Shown here: piece by piece, positions 25,801-38,500 of the stretch
Position numbering within the stretch: position 1 is the first letter of the stretch
Layout of the letters: every line of letters begins with the position of its first letter
Translations under genes and position numbers: made by a program
Assembly: GCA_024734495.1 (NCBI GenBank)
Contig: JALMQS010000085.1
Location: 25,064,920-25,128,919, forward strand
Direction: 5' to 3'
DNA from: Forficula auricularia
Taxonomy: Eukaryota; Arthropoda; Insecta; Dermaptera; Forficulidae
Length of the DNA stretch: 64,000 nt
Notes under the pieces: generated by a model
The model's database searches: none
What the model saw: only the letters and a program-made list of their open reading frames with translations
What the model was told of the DNA's origin: nothing

Positions 25801-28800
25801 TAGGTCGCGAACTAATCAATCAAAAGAAATTTTCAATTATTTTCTTTCCAAAAAATTTAACAAAACTAAAGAGATTTATTTATTTTTTAAGATTTCAATA
25901 TTTTCTTATTTTACTGATCACGATTCAAGATGTGTTTTTTTTTCAAAATTTTTCCTCAAGTAAATTTTTTTTTGGCTTTTCGGCCTTTCTAGACATAAGC
26001 CAATTTACGATACTTATTATTTAAATTTGTCTCACCCAAGGATCAGATTTTAGCCAGATGCCTCGAGTCGGATTCGAACCCGGGTCCACTTAGTTAGCAA
26101 GCTGGTACGCTAACCCCTAGCTTAACCCATCTATAAAAATGATTGAAATAATTAAAAAATACATTGTTGTAAATATGGACATGAGTAACATTAATAAATG
26201 TTTACTCAATGCACAAATTATAGTAAAAATAATAAACATGTAAATTTTTTAAATTTGGGAAATAAAGACATTTTGTTCAGAAAAAAAAACTGATCACGAT
26301 AAAACATATTTTGAATCAAACTTTAATTTTATGAATATGTCATGTTTACAACTGATGTATAAAGTATCTTAATGTAAAGACCCAAATCTCCTAACTTCCA
26401 TATCAATATCAATTAAAATTTTTATTATAAAACTGAGGATTAAATGGAAGGTAGTCCAAGGATAAATCCAAAGAAAATTTATTGGAAATCTTTTTTTCAC
26501 TTCAGAAATCAAAGTGTCAAGAAGGAAGCATCTAACAATTTTCCTTCTTGTCTCCTTTATCCATTTTCCTTGGTGTTGTAGAGATATTTTTTGTATTCCC
26601 ATCATCAATAGAATTTATATTTTTATCTCGAAAAAAATGACCAGAATAGCGATTTTCCGTAAAAACTGAAGTTTTTTCAATGTTCTATATAGCAACCCTT
26701 ATCTTGATAGAACTCAATTTCATTATATATGTATAATTAAATATATATGTATACCATATAATATATATATTATATTACCTAAATTCCTATAAAAAATTAC
26801 AAATTTTTTGTCGCAACTATATTTATAAGAACCGTAAAAGCCATGATTTATCTTGTTCATCAGTGTACTACAAATCTAAATCTCCTTAACAAATCAATAA
26901 TATATTATAAAAAAAAAATTAAAAAAAAAAACTGTCATTTCTAAATGAATCATTTTAATGAGAAGAGAAATCGGTTGACGTTTTTTTTTTCAGGAAGCAT
27001 GTCTTCGAGGTGCCAATGGCTTACTGCCTGGGGCAGGAGCGCACTGCAGGAGGCCAGCCTCCTTGTCCAACCACCTGTGTTGGTGAGCCCGATCAGCCCA
27101 CTTGTGGATCCGATGGATATGTCTATACCAACGGCTGCGAGCTCAAGATGCTCAATTGCGGGTACAAATAACAATCTGCATAATTAATGCGTATATTATT
27201 TTATTTAAGAACGAGCTGAATGAACTGACGCTTCTCCCGAGATGTTTATATACCTTAAGGGGGTTCGTGACTGTTTATCATTTTTATGAGAAAATTCTCA
27301 AATTTTTACGATCGAATGCATTAAATATTTATTCCCGAAATTAGAAGTTGATCGTCTGTCCCATTAACGAGAAATAAATTGTTGAAAATTGCCCTTTTAA
27401 CATGAAAGTAAATGGACCGAGCTTTTAAAAGGACTATAACTTCTATGCAAATTATACCATTTTCAACAAATTTATACAAATCAATAATTCAACTTTTATG
27501 AATCGAATGATAAATTTTTTAAAAGATCTGACAGTCTAGTTAATTAGTTATTCATAAATGTAAAAAGTTATTTGCAGCCAACAGAATAAAACAAAAGTAG
27601 TATAGAATTCCAACTCTATTTCTTGAAATCGTTTTTGTGTTAAATAAATGTTTTTATAATGAGAAAAAATGTATCTCAATACTCTATTTATTAATATTAT
27701 CAAAACAAAGATTTGTATTCGAAATTAACCAAATTATTAACAATTTTTTATTAAAAAATTTAGTAGGCAGAAGTTGTTACTTTGCATAAATACAAAAGAT
27801 TTTTTCGAAGATCAACCAGATAGATAAAGCTGTCCCGAACCTCCTTAATTAAAGATAACAATAATACATCCACTGCAGTAGAGATATCAGTCAAAGTGGG
27901 ATGCATTGTGTTCAATAAAACCCCCAGAATAAGACATTTCGGCTCTAAATTTTATTGGGCCATTCTCATTTATTGAGAATTATATTCATATTACTATAAG
28001 TACATGTGATCGAAATTTTGGTGGGAGACCTAAGATTTGGATTCATCAGCGCCCCAAAAAACATATATATGAAAAAAATCAGAACTACTCCAAAACTTTC
28101 CCCATAGGGGCCCATTTGAGCACAATTTGACTGGACTACAGCTTTATAGAAAAAAGAGCAATAATTTGTATACCTTTAAGCAGGTCGAGTAATAGAGATT
28201 TATTTATTTAATTAAGTAATGGAGAGGGATTCAGCCAATGGGTAGCCTCTGCTGAATAAAAACTCCCAATTATAGAAAACGTTTCGGCTTTAATTAAATA
28301 ATGCCATCATCAGTTCCTAAGAGCTGAAAAAAGCGATAGAGCACACATGTAAAATTACAATAAAAATTTTTTACAAAAAAATCCAAACTTGTTAATAACA
28401 AAATTATATCTTACAGTATTAGCGACACAATTAATTTTATAAATAAATTGTCCGCAGGCAGAGTTGTTGTGGATTTTATCATAATATATACAAAATTATA
28501 TGAATTACAAAATGGTACATAAATCTTGGTGTGCTCTCACTTGATATGGGCAACGTCTCAAGTACAAATATAGCAAATTTCAATTTCATTCAATTAATAA
28601 TAATAATAATCATGAGGACATTGATCTATCATTGGATCACTGACCCCTCACAAACATCTCTTAATTAAAAGATTTCTCAAAATAATTAACAAACATTAAG
28701 AATAACAAAAATTCGAATTCAAAATGACAATATATAAAAATAAAAATAAAAAATAAATTTTTTCCTTCTCTACCTTTTTTACAATTCTTTCGCCCCTTTC

Positions 28801-31800
28801 CCAATGTTTATTATACCTGGGCATCAGTATTTGTCAATATTGACAAGTAAGCATTGCTAAGCCCAATGCAATCAGTTTGAAAATTAAGAGCCCTTTGCCC
28901 ATATGTCTTAATAAAGCATTTTTCGGCCAGCATACGCTTATAATTGTTCCCCAATCTCATCAAGATGACAGCATCATCAAACTCAAATCCATGGGAGGTG
29001 TCGATATGGTGTGTGCTCAGGGCTGTCGAAGATTTTTTTATTTATTACACTTAATTCATGCTCTCTTTTCCGCAAAGAAAAATGCGAGATGTTTGACCCA
29101 CATAAACACTTGTAGGTTTCGGGCAATCGCGGCACTTAATTAAGTATATCACATTATGTTGTTCGTGGGGTGGAACTACATCAAGTGAGAGCACACCAAG
29201 ATTTATGTACCATTTTGTAATTCATATAATTTTGTATATATTATGATAAAATCCACAACAACTCTGCCTGCGGACAATTTATTTATAAAATTAATTGTGT
29301 CGCTAATACTGTAAGATATAATTTTGTTATTAACAAGTTTGGATTTTTTGTAAAAAATTTTATTGTAATTTTACATGTGTGCTCTATCGCTTTTTTCAGC
29401 TCTTAGGAACTGATGATGGCATTATTTAATTAAAGCCGAAACGTTTTCTATAATTGGGAGTTTTTTATTCAGCAGAGGCTACCCATTGGCTGAATCCCTC
29501 TCCATTACTTAATTATATACATATACAGCCATCAAATTGTATCAAATTTATTTATTTATACGATTAATATATTTAAACTAAGTTTGATGAAGTAATGAAA
29601 TGTGATTTTTGGAGATTTTAGCACCTCCATTTTTAAATCATTACTTTCAATTTATTTATATAAAGTTTTATTTTTTTATTTTTTTCAAATTGAAACGATA
29701 GAGAATAAAGTGAATTTTTAATCGAAATTATTACGGCATTTATTATAAAAAAAAGTTTAACTGAATAGCTTTGAATTGATATGCATTAGAATCCTGTTAA
29801 TTGTTTGCTTATACTTGGGATTCGTTTGCAGACCCACCAAACGAAAGGTGACGGAGCAAGAATTCAGCAAATGCAAAGCCAGGTACACCAAGTGCTTAAA
29901 AGTGGATTGCCCTGCAGGAGAGAAACAAGATCCCGTTTGCGGCACCGACGGGGTCACCTATCCGAGCAACTGCCGTCTACAACAGGCCAACTGTCTGTAA
30001 GTTTATAAGGCAATTTTGCCAAAAAAATCACTTTAGCTAAAAATAAAAATAATTAATTCAAAATTAAATATTTCTTATATCAAGTGGATCTAATGAACAA
30101 GAATTAGCTAAAATACAGTCTTACAACATAAAAGGGGGTGTCATCCAAAATCCTGATAAGTCAAAATCCCGAAAGACCAAAATCCTGACAGTCAAAATCC
30201 CGACAGTCAAAATCCCGACAGCCAAAATCCCGACAACCCAAAATCCTGACAAGCCAAAATCCCGACAACCCAAAATCCCGACAACCCAAAATCCCGACAA
30301 CCCAAAATCCCGACAACCCAAAATCCCGACAACCCAAAATCCCGACAACCCAAAATCCCGACAAGCCAAAATCCCGACAGCCAAAATCCCGACAACCCAA
30401 AATCCCGACAACCCAAAATCCCGACAAGCCAAAATCGCGACAACCCAAAATCCCGACAACTCAAAATCCCGACAACCCAAAATCCCGACAGCCAAAATCC
30501 CGACAAGCCAAAATCCCGACAGACCAAAATCCCGACAGCCAAAATCCCGACAAGCCAAAATCCCGACAAGTCAAAATTCCGACAAGCCAAAATCCCGACA
30601 AGCCAAAATCCTGACAAAGCCAAAATCCTGACAAGCCAAAACCCCGACATTTGAAAATTCAGAGGTATTTTAATATTTTATTAACTTTTTTAATATTTAC
30701 AAAGATATATAGTATCTAAATATATATTTGACAAGATTAAGCTAATTAGCACAAAAAGTATAGTGAACCCCATAAAAGTACCATTCAAGTATTACGTAAC
30801 CAAAGTTTTATTGATTTTAGACCCCTCCCCCATGTAAGAAAGAAATAAGAAAATTGGAGAGTCCCTTCCCCTAAGAAATTTCTTCATGTGTTTATTCCAA
30901 GATTAAGCCATATCATTATAATTTTCGAAAACCGTACCAGGGTTATTTTATTTTATTTTCTCTCTATTTTAATGATCAAAATGCAAAAATAATGCAAGAA
31001 GTTGTATATGGAGTACTAGAGGTGGATTCAACATTAGGCGCCCATTACAATTACTATTGTTTTTCATTAAATGCCTTGTTTAATTATAAAATTAAAACTT
31101 TAAATGTAGTCATTATGTATTGTGGTAAAAAAAAGTGCACTCTTGAACTTGCTCCCCTATATTTTTAAAAAATTTTCACTCTCATATACTTCTTCAAAAT
31201 TTTCCAAAGATCTAGAAAATCGCCACTACCTATTTCTTCTTCTTTCTTTTTCTTTTATTGTATTTTTCTTTTATTTATTTTTTTACTACCTATTTAACCA
31301 ATTAAATTAAGCCAGCCACGTGCGAGTTGGATCACATACCAATTGTTCGGTAATTTATAACTTTGAAAAGAAAAGATATCAAATTCTTTTTTTATTTATC
31401 GTTAATAAGAAGAGATTGAGTGCATTTGTAGAGTTTTTCATGATTTACATTAAACCGTTTCTAAACACCGACAGGTACAAAAATCACATAAAAACGGCCA
31501 TTTAGAGCTCACTCAAACCGTCGTCATTTTAAATCGATGTAAACGTAAAAAAAATTAAATCTAATTCTATCATACTTAATCATACTTAAAAGAAAAGATC
31601 TTTCCTAGCATTCTATGATAAAAAATATTTTTTATTTTTTATTCTTCATAAAATTCGATCTTACACAAAGTAGTCATTTGTTCAAAACTTCAATACGATT
31701 TTTGAATAGCGGGAAAATAAATACATATTCATATAACTTCTATATTTCAAGTTGTCATCTTATTTATTATATTATTTTTAAATTCTAAAGTTTTTTAGTC

Positions 31801-34800
31801 ACAAACTAATAAAAGACAATAATTTTATTTAATTATTATTATTTATTTTAACAATTCAGTAAACATATATATATATATAGGGAATAACCCTGATGATGGA
31901 TGAAGATGAGTTTTTGACTCGAAAGGCTTGATGGAAAGATATCGGTGGAGCTCCGGTGTCGTCGATTTTCTTCAGAGGTGAAAACCTCTCTTGGTGGCGT
32001 AAAGCCGTGAAATTTGCTTTCCCAAAATAAGAATTTGCCCGGAGGCTTGTGAAAAATGCTTTTTAAAAATAAGAAGTTGCCCGGGGGGCAGTGAAATATG
32101 CTTTCAACAAAATAAATGGCACAAGGCCCGAAATTTATTACTTCTTCGTGGTTACAAGATTTCGTACAGCTTTGTTCTTCAATCGTTCCAAAGTCGTCAG
32201 GCGAACCCTTGGAGAGCGTAAAACAGCTCTTCACACAGTGAGGGCTGAATTGCAACTGACTCGCTAATTACGGCTTTGTCTCTTTTATAGCCGTCGATTT
32301 AATTGGTAATTAAGGTGATTGGTTAATAATTTTTCCTAGATCGCGCTCGATTAATTATAAAAAGGCATGGTCTCCTTCTTCGCTAATTAGTCTTTCATAA
32401 GCCACGAACCGATTAACATTGAAAATTAAATTACATTTCTAATTGAAAAAAAAGCAGAAAATCGATTCCTACAATTCTCCCCTTTCTCAATCAAGTTACG
32501 ACCCGGAACTTATAACCAATCATCTTTTACATAGTTAAATATTTCAACTTAAAATTAATTTAGTTATTGTCTTTTCTTCTTTAAAACCGTTTAGGTATTT
32601 TTAACTTAATCATAAAATACAGAATTATTATATTTTTTTTTTACAATGAAATAGCACTTAAAACTAAACTTAACTATTGTTATTTTTTACAAAACAAATT
32701 GATCTTGAAAATTACTTGAACAAAACAAAAAAAAATTTTATGCTTAAACTTAGTGTTTTTTAATTGTCTATTTCTTTGATTTTAACTTAAAAACTAACAC
32801 TTTCACACACTAATTTTCACTTTTTTCTCACTTTTGCACATGACACTAAAAAAAAACACTTTCATATTATTTTTTTTTTTACACTTTTATAATTAACACA
32901 ACACTTCACTTGGGTATCTTCTTGAACACTTAATATAGTCTGAGGTAAGGGACCGACATGGGTTTTAACTGGTATTGAGGGGAAATTAAGATTAATTTTA
33001 TCAGATTTAAGACCACCAAACTTTGTAACGTCATAGGCTGCGTAATCATTTTGGCTTTTGATTCTAATTTTCTTCGTAAGTTCCCCAATTCTTCTTGCTT
33101 GAAACCCCTTAATCTTGTCTTTGTTCATAGGTGAATTTGTCCCTTGACCATCTTCTAAATGACTTTCTTTACTTGAGATATCTTCTTTCAAAGCGTTAGC
33201 TGTTTTTGCAAAATGTCTGTCTTGATCTGATAATTTCTTGTGTAATTCCCTGTTTTCATGTTTAATTAAATTTATAATTTCGTTTAATGAATTATTTTGA
33301 TCTATCAGTTCGTTATTTCTTAATTTTAAATGGTTAATTTCGTTTTCTCGGATTTTCTTTTCTTCATTGAGACTTCTTTTTAAACTGTTCAATTCCCCTT
33401 TCATTGACTGAATGTCGCGTTTTAATGAATTGTTTTTCATTCGTAGTTCATCTATTAAATGAGATTCTGTTTCCGTTCTTGTTTGGTTAATTTTATTAAC
33501 GTCTATGTTTTTAATAATTTGGATGCCATCTTGTCCTATTTTAATTTCGGCCTGATCTAACAGATCGATTCCTAAAATTACTTGTTCGTCTATTGTTTCG
33601 TTTGGAACTACATAAAATTTAATATTAAAATCTTCGTTGTCAATTCGTGTGGTCGTTTTAAAATATCCTTTAGTTCCTGTTCGTGAAAATGCAAATCCGT
33701 TTAAAATGATATTCGAGTCTGTTAATTGTGGTGATCCTAGCTGTTTGTGGATGTCTTTGCTCATGAGCGATAAGCCTGCACCGGTATCTACTAAGGCGTT
33801 AATCTTGTGGTTGCTTATTGAAATGATCTTGTGATTGGATTTCGTTTTTTGACTATTTGCTGTAACTATGTTCATGGGTGGGTCTTTTTTGGTGATTAGG
33901 TTTTCGTTTCCATCATTACTGCTAACTGGCTGTCTATTACATGCATGATTTGCTACGTTAGCTGACTTGAAAGTGATTTCCGAATATAATTTTAACTTTT
34001 CTTTAAATTCTTTTATCGTTTTTGCTCCGTAAAGTATTACTTTATTAGGACTAATTTCTTGTATACCGTCCAGTATATACTCTATTAATGCCTTGTCTTC
34101 TAAGTTTCCCTTGCTTGCTATCTCTTTCATAATCAGGAAGTATTCATAAACGTGCTCACCCTTTTGCAATTTTCTTCTGGCTAGCTGCTTGTGAATATCC
34201 GCGCTACTAACTTGCAATGAAAATTCTTCTAGTAATGCTTCTTTTAATTTATCCCACGTATTAATGTTTCTTTCACTTTCTACGAATAGCCTAGCTAGTC
34301 CAGTTATTAGCCGTCTGCCAAAGGTAAATAGTTGCAAGCTATTCCAACCTTGAATACTTGCTTCGGATTCTATGTCCTGCACCCATCTTTCTATTGAATA
34401 ACAGTCTGTTCCGTTGAATTTTTTATTAGCGGTTCTACGTCCCTAAAATTGATTGGACTGTGTTCCATGACTGTATAGTGGTCTTATAACTGATAAGAGG
34501 GATAGGTGTGTAGGTGTGCAGTGGGATTGTCGGCTCTTACCTCGTTAGTTAATTCTTCTGTCGTATTCCTGCTGCTACTCCTATGGGTGGCTGGTTCAGC
34601 TGTTATCCGCGAGTGGCGCTGCCGTCGTCGTGTTGGTTGGCCTTCGTTCAATCACTTCAGTCGATGGCCGCTGCTGCTGCCTGCCACGTCGCCTGCCTTC
34701 GCTCGTCGCTTGGCTGCCGGGCGCGCGCTAATGTGATTGCCCGCGCAAAAACGGTCGGTGCCTCGAGGCGAGTCGAGACAAACCTCCTCGGGTCCGAACC

Positions 34801-35455
34801 GAGATGGTCCAGCTCCGTCCGATAAAGCCTTTAACGAATCCGCGGCCGAGCCCCCAAATTTATAGGGAATAACCCTGATGATGGATGAAGATGAGTTTTT
34901 GACTCGAAAGGCTTGATGGAAAGATATCGGTGGAGCTCCGGTGTCGTCGATTTTCTTCAGAGGTGAAAACCTCTCTTGGTGGCGTAAAGCCGTGAAATTT
35001 GCTTTCCCAAAATAAGAATTTGCCCGGAGGCTTGTGAAAAATGCTTTTTAAAAATAAGAAGTTGCCCGGGGGGCAGTGAAATATGCTTTCAACAAAATAA
35101 ATGGCACAAGGCCCGAAATTTATTACTTCTTCGTGGTTACAAGATTTCGTACAGCTTTGTTCTTCAATCGTTCCAAAGTCGTCAGGCGAACCCTTGGAGA
35201 GCGTAAAACAGCTCTTCACACAGTGAGGGCTGAATTGCAACTGACTCGCTAATTACGGCTTTGTCTCTTTTATAGCCGTCGATTTTAATTGGTAATTAAG
35301 GTGATTGGTTAATAATTTTTCCTAGATCGCGCTCGATTAATTATAAAAAGGCGTGGTCTCCTTCTTCGCTAATTAGTCTTTCATAAGCCACGAACCGATT
35401 AACATTGAAAATTAAATTACATTTCTAATTGAAAAAAAAGCAGAAAATCGATTCC

Positions 35456-35510
<55 letters not shown>

Positions 35511-38500
35511 TATAGTTTACGAGCTACAAGCTCTGATAGACGCTAACAAGGTCTAGTTTTACTTTTTAAACGGAACCCTATTCAAATGTCACCAATTAGC
35601 TTTCAATCTATTTCACTTTGATTCTTTTTAAATTTACGCGAAAGGTTTATAATGAGCAAGTTCTTCAACACATAAATAAATTAATCCACCACAGACACAA
35701 TACGGCCTTAAGCTTCAAAAGAGTAATTGTGGCGAAGGAGATTGTATAGGCACCGAAAATTTGAAGAATTGAAGATTCTAGGATTCGTGAAAGATGATCA
35801 GGAAAAAAAATTAAGTATTTTTCTTGTTTTAATTTGACTTGACAGCCAAATATAAATAAATATTTTACTTATTTTTTTGATTAGTTTTTGAGAATTTTTT
35901 TTATATAATTATATATAACCAAACTTCTTGAGGAAACAAATTCTCATTTAAATAGGTGTTGGTTTGGAACCTTGAAAGTTTATACACAAATAATTGTTAA
36001 ACAAAAGAATAATATTACATACTCTAATAATTTCGATGTGAGGGAATTTTTCCCATCTTTAGATTGTTCCAAGGCTGATGATGACATATTTGAAAATATC
36101 GAAACGTTCCTGGTAACAATAAAATAAAATTAAGAAAAATAAATGATAAAAAATGTGTTTTTTTGTCAAAAAAGAATAAAACCAACACCTATTTAAATGA
36201 GAATTTGTTTCCTCAAGAAGTTTGGTTATATATAAATATTTTACTATTAACCACAAATAACATTTTATTTTCCGAAATTAGTTATGTTCCTATATAAAAA
36301 TAAATAATAAAAATAATATGCAATAAATATCGTTTGCGGTTTAAAACAAAGATGATTTTTATTAACCAACACCACACAATCTAATTTAATTTTTAATTAA
36401 TAAAATGTTGATTATAGTTCAGAAATAATCGAATCCACTTTATTTTATTACTAATTTAATTAAATTAAATTATTGAATTTTTCTCCAATTAATCTACGTA
36501 CACTTACTTGGTTAAACAGGCTAGTAAATATTTTATTTTATTTTTCATCTAATTGAAAACCAATCCGAGTCCCTCTAATTTTCAAATTCATATTAAATTT
36601 TTTTTTTTTTTAATGATAATGATGAGAGAAGGAGTTACACCAAAAAGGTGCAACCCCTAAAGGCCTCGGTTGGCCCCTCCATCGTGAAAAAGAAGAAGAA
36701 AGAATTTTATGGGTTGGGCGGAGGTCGAAGGTATCTGTGGATACGGGTCTTAAATAGCTTAAGGTTATAAGTCGCGGGAAAGATGGTGGCAGGGAGCGAG
36801 TTCCAGTCTCTGGAGGTCATAGGAATAAAAGAGTTGGCGAAAGCGCTTGTTCGACTTTTATCCAATTTGACAGCGAAGGGGTGCTGAGCGTTAGAAAACC
36901 GCGTGTTTCTCGTAAAGAGGGCATTAGGGGGGATAAGAGATTTCAGCTCGACTGAACAGACACCGACTCATTACATTAATTTGCCCAACTCTGGTCCAAA
37001 TTAGTAATGGGGGGTATAATAAATCCCTTAAACTAACGTATAAACTAACTTTATTTCTATAATTGAAGTAAAAAATTATTTTATGGTGAACTGATTTAAA
37101 TATTTCACTTCTAAATTACTCGGTACGCTCGGCGGTCGAAGCTTGTTGTGCAAACCTGAGTTTTGAATTTCATTGAAAATTTTCAATTTTTCTCTATTCA
37201 TGTTTATAAATATTTGCAAGGTGGAGAAAATACTGTCTGGGTTTGACGATATCCACGATAAGTAAGGAATTAGAAAGTACGTTCTGATACCAAATTTTCG
37301 CATTTTCAGTAGAAATAAATTATTAGATGTTGAAATGTTTAGCTTCCGAACGTACGTACTTAATGAACAGAAATTTGGCACAGACATTTATTTGTAATAA
37401 TAACGAGTGATTGTACAGACTGAGTTTTGGAAAAGTTTTTTTCTCCAGTTTTTAAGTTTATTTTTGCAATATCTTGAAAATTAAAGATTTGAAGATTATA
37501 TAGAATGTATCATATTATACTCGTAATTTCAGAAGAGGTTTTTAATTTTGAGAGAATATCAATCACAAAATTGAAATGTGCGATTTTTGTCGAGTAGTAA
37601 AATACTTAGGGCCACTTTCAGTGCCTGTCATCTGATTGGCCATCCCAGTCCTTCCATTTACCATCTACCCTTTGTCACTTGTAAAAAGCATTTAGTTTGC
37701 GACATACAACCGGCCCTTAGTCATGTTTGAGTTTTTGCGTTTCAATAACTTTAAGCTATACTTTGGTTCCCTACTTACTCTCCTATCATTCTGAAACTGA
37801 TAACAAATATTCGTTCGTTTTATATAGAATGAATTAATTTTTGCTTGTTTAGTACATTTTTCAAGGCCCATCTTCAAAACTGTTTTGGTCCCCCATTTTG
37901 ATTTTGATTTCCTATGTGCCCCTCTAAAAAATCATAACTTTAAGCTATAGTTTAGTTCCAACTTACACTCCTATCATTCTGGAACTGATCGGAAATAGTC
38001 GTTCGTTTTATATAGAATGCATGAATAATGACTTGTTTAATAGCTTTTTCATGGACCCCTGAAAACTGTATGGCCTCCCATTTTTATTCTAATTTCTTGT
38101 GGCCCCTTTATAAAAAGGCTCTGGCCACTGTTGAGAAACACTGAACTATACGTACTCGAGGTTTTAACCCTTATTATTTATGAAAGTATTACCAAAGGAG
38201 ATTTAATCACTTGGAAGACTGAAAAATAAAGCCCGAAACCTCGTGAACTTTTTTTTATAAAAGTTTAATTATATGTTTTTTATTTATTGAACAAATATTT
38301 AATAATTAAATAGTATAAGGAGAAAGTTTTAAGAAAAAAATCTTAATAAATAATTCGATTTTCAACAGGAAAGGAATTCAATTAGCGCATGTCGGCAACT
38401 GTACTCTTTTAACTCAGCGTGAAGAACCTTGTCCGCAAAATTGTCCTGTTCTTAACAATGATCGACCTGTTTGTGGATCCGATGGAAATGCCTACCGGTA

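Larger units (their letters stand above)
31876..32473 (-). repeat. 3' LTR of the gag-protease element
   Basis: 598 bp. On the minus strand a TATA box (32289-32282) and an arthropod Inr TCAGT (A at 32257) lie 32 bases apart. AATAAA follows at 32139-32134. The minus-strand open frame inside is an LTR shadow. Confidence 0.93.
31876..35459 (-). mobile_element. Young non-autonomous LTR retrotransposon (gag-protease only)
   Basis: Two 598/599 bp direct repeats (31876-32473, 34861-35459) bound a 2.39 kb interior. I see only one base substitution and one single-base indel between the LTRs, so insertion is recent. The LTR reads TGTAGG...CCCTATA on the minus strand. Next to the 5' LTR is a GGGGGCTCGG segment like a tRNA-Pro primer site. 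Before the 3' LTR is the purine tract AGAAAGGGGAGAATTG. The only ORF is a gag-protease-coiled-coil protein; reverse transcriptase and integrase are missing. It inserted in an (AT)n tract, so the target duplication cannot be read. Confidence 0.93.

Noticed and set aside
30121..30650. 145-147-codon repetitive frames on the minus strand
   Set aside because: Produced by the 15-16 bp minisatellite; all three frames are open for the same reason.
31885..31935. Hammerhead-like string in the LTR (GATGAAGATGAGTTTTTGACTCGAAA), also in the second LTR
   Set aside because: Stem II GAGT/ACTC and GAAA are present, but the first core residue is A rather than C, no ACGT-type stem III or stem I forms, and it is antisense to the element.
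31848..32255. 135-codon frame on the minus strand, with a twin at 34860-35240
   Set aside because: Both lie inside the LTRs of one element; LTR sequence, not a gene.
34506..34825. Hydrophobic and Arg-rich frames on the + strand
   Set aside because: Antisense to the GC-rich leader of the LTR element; open because of composition.
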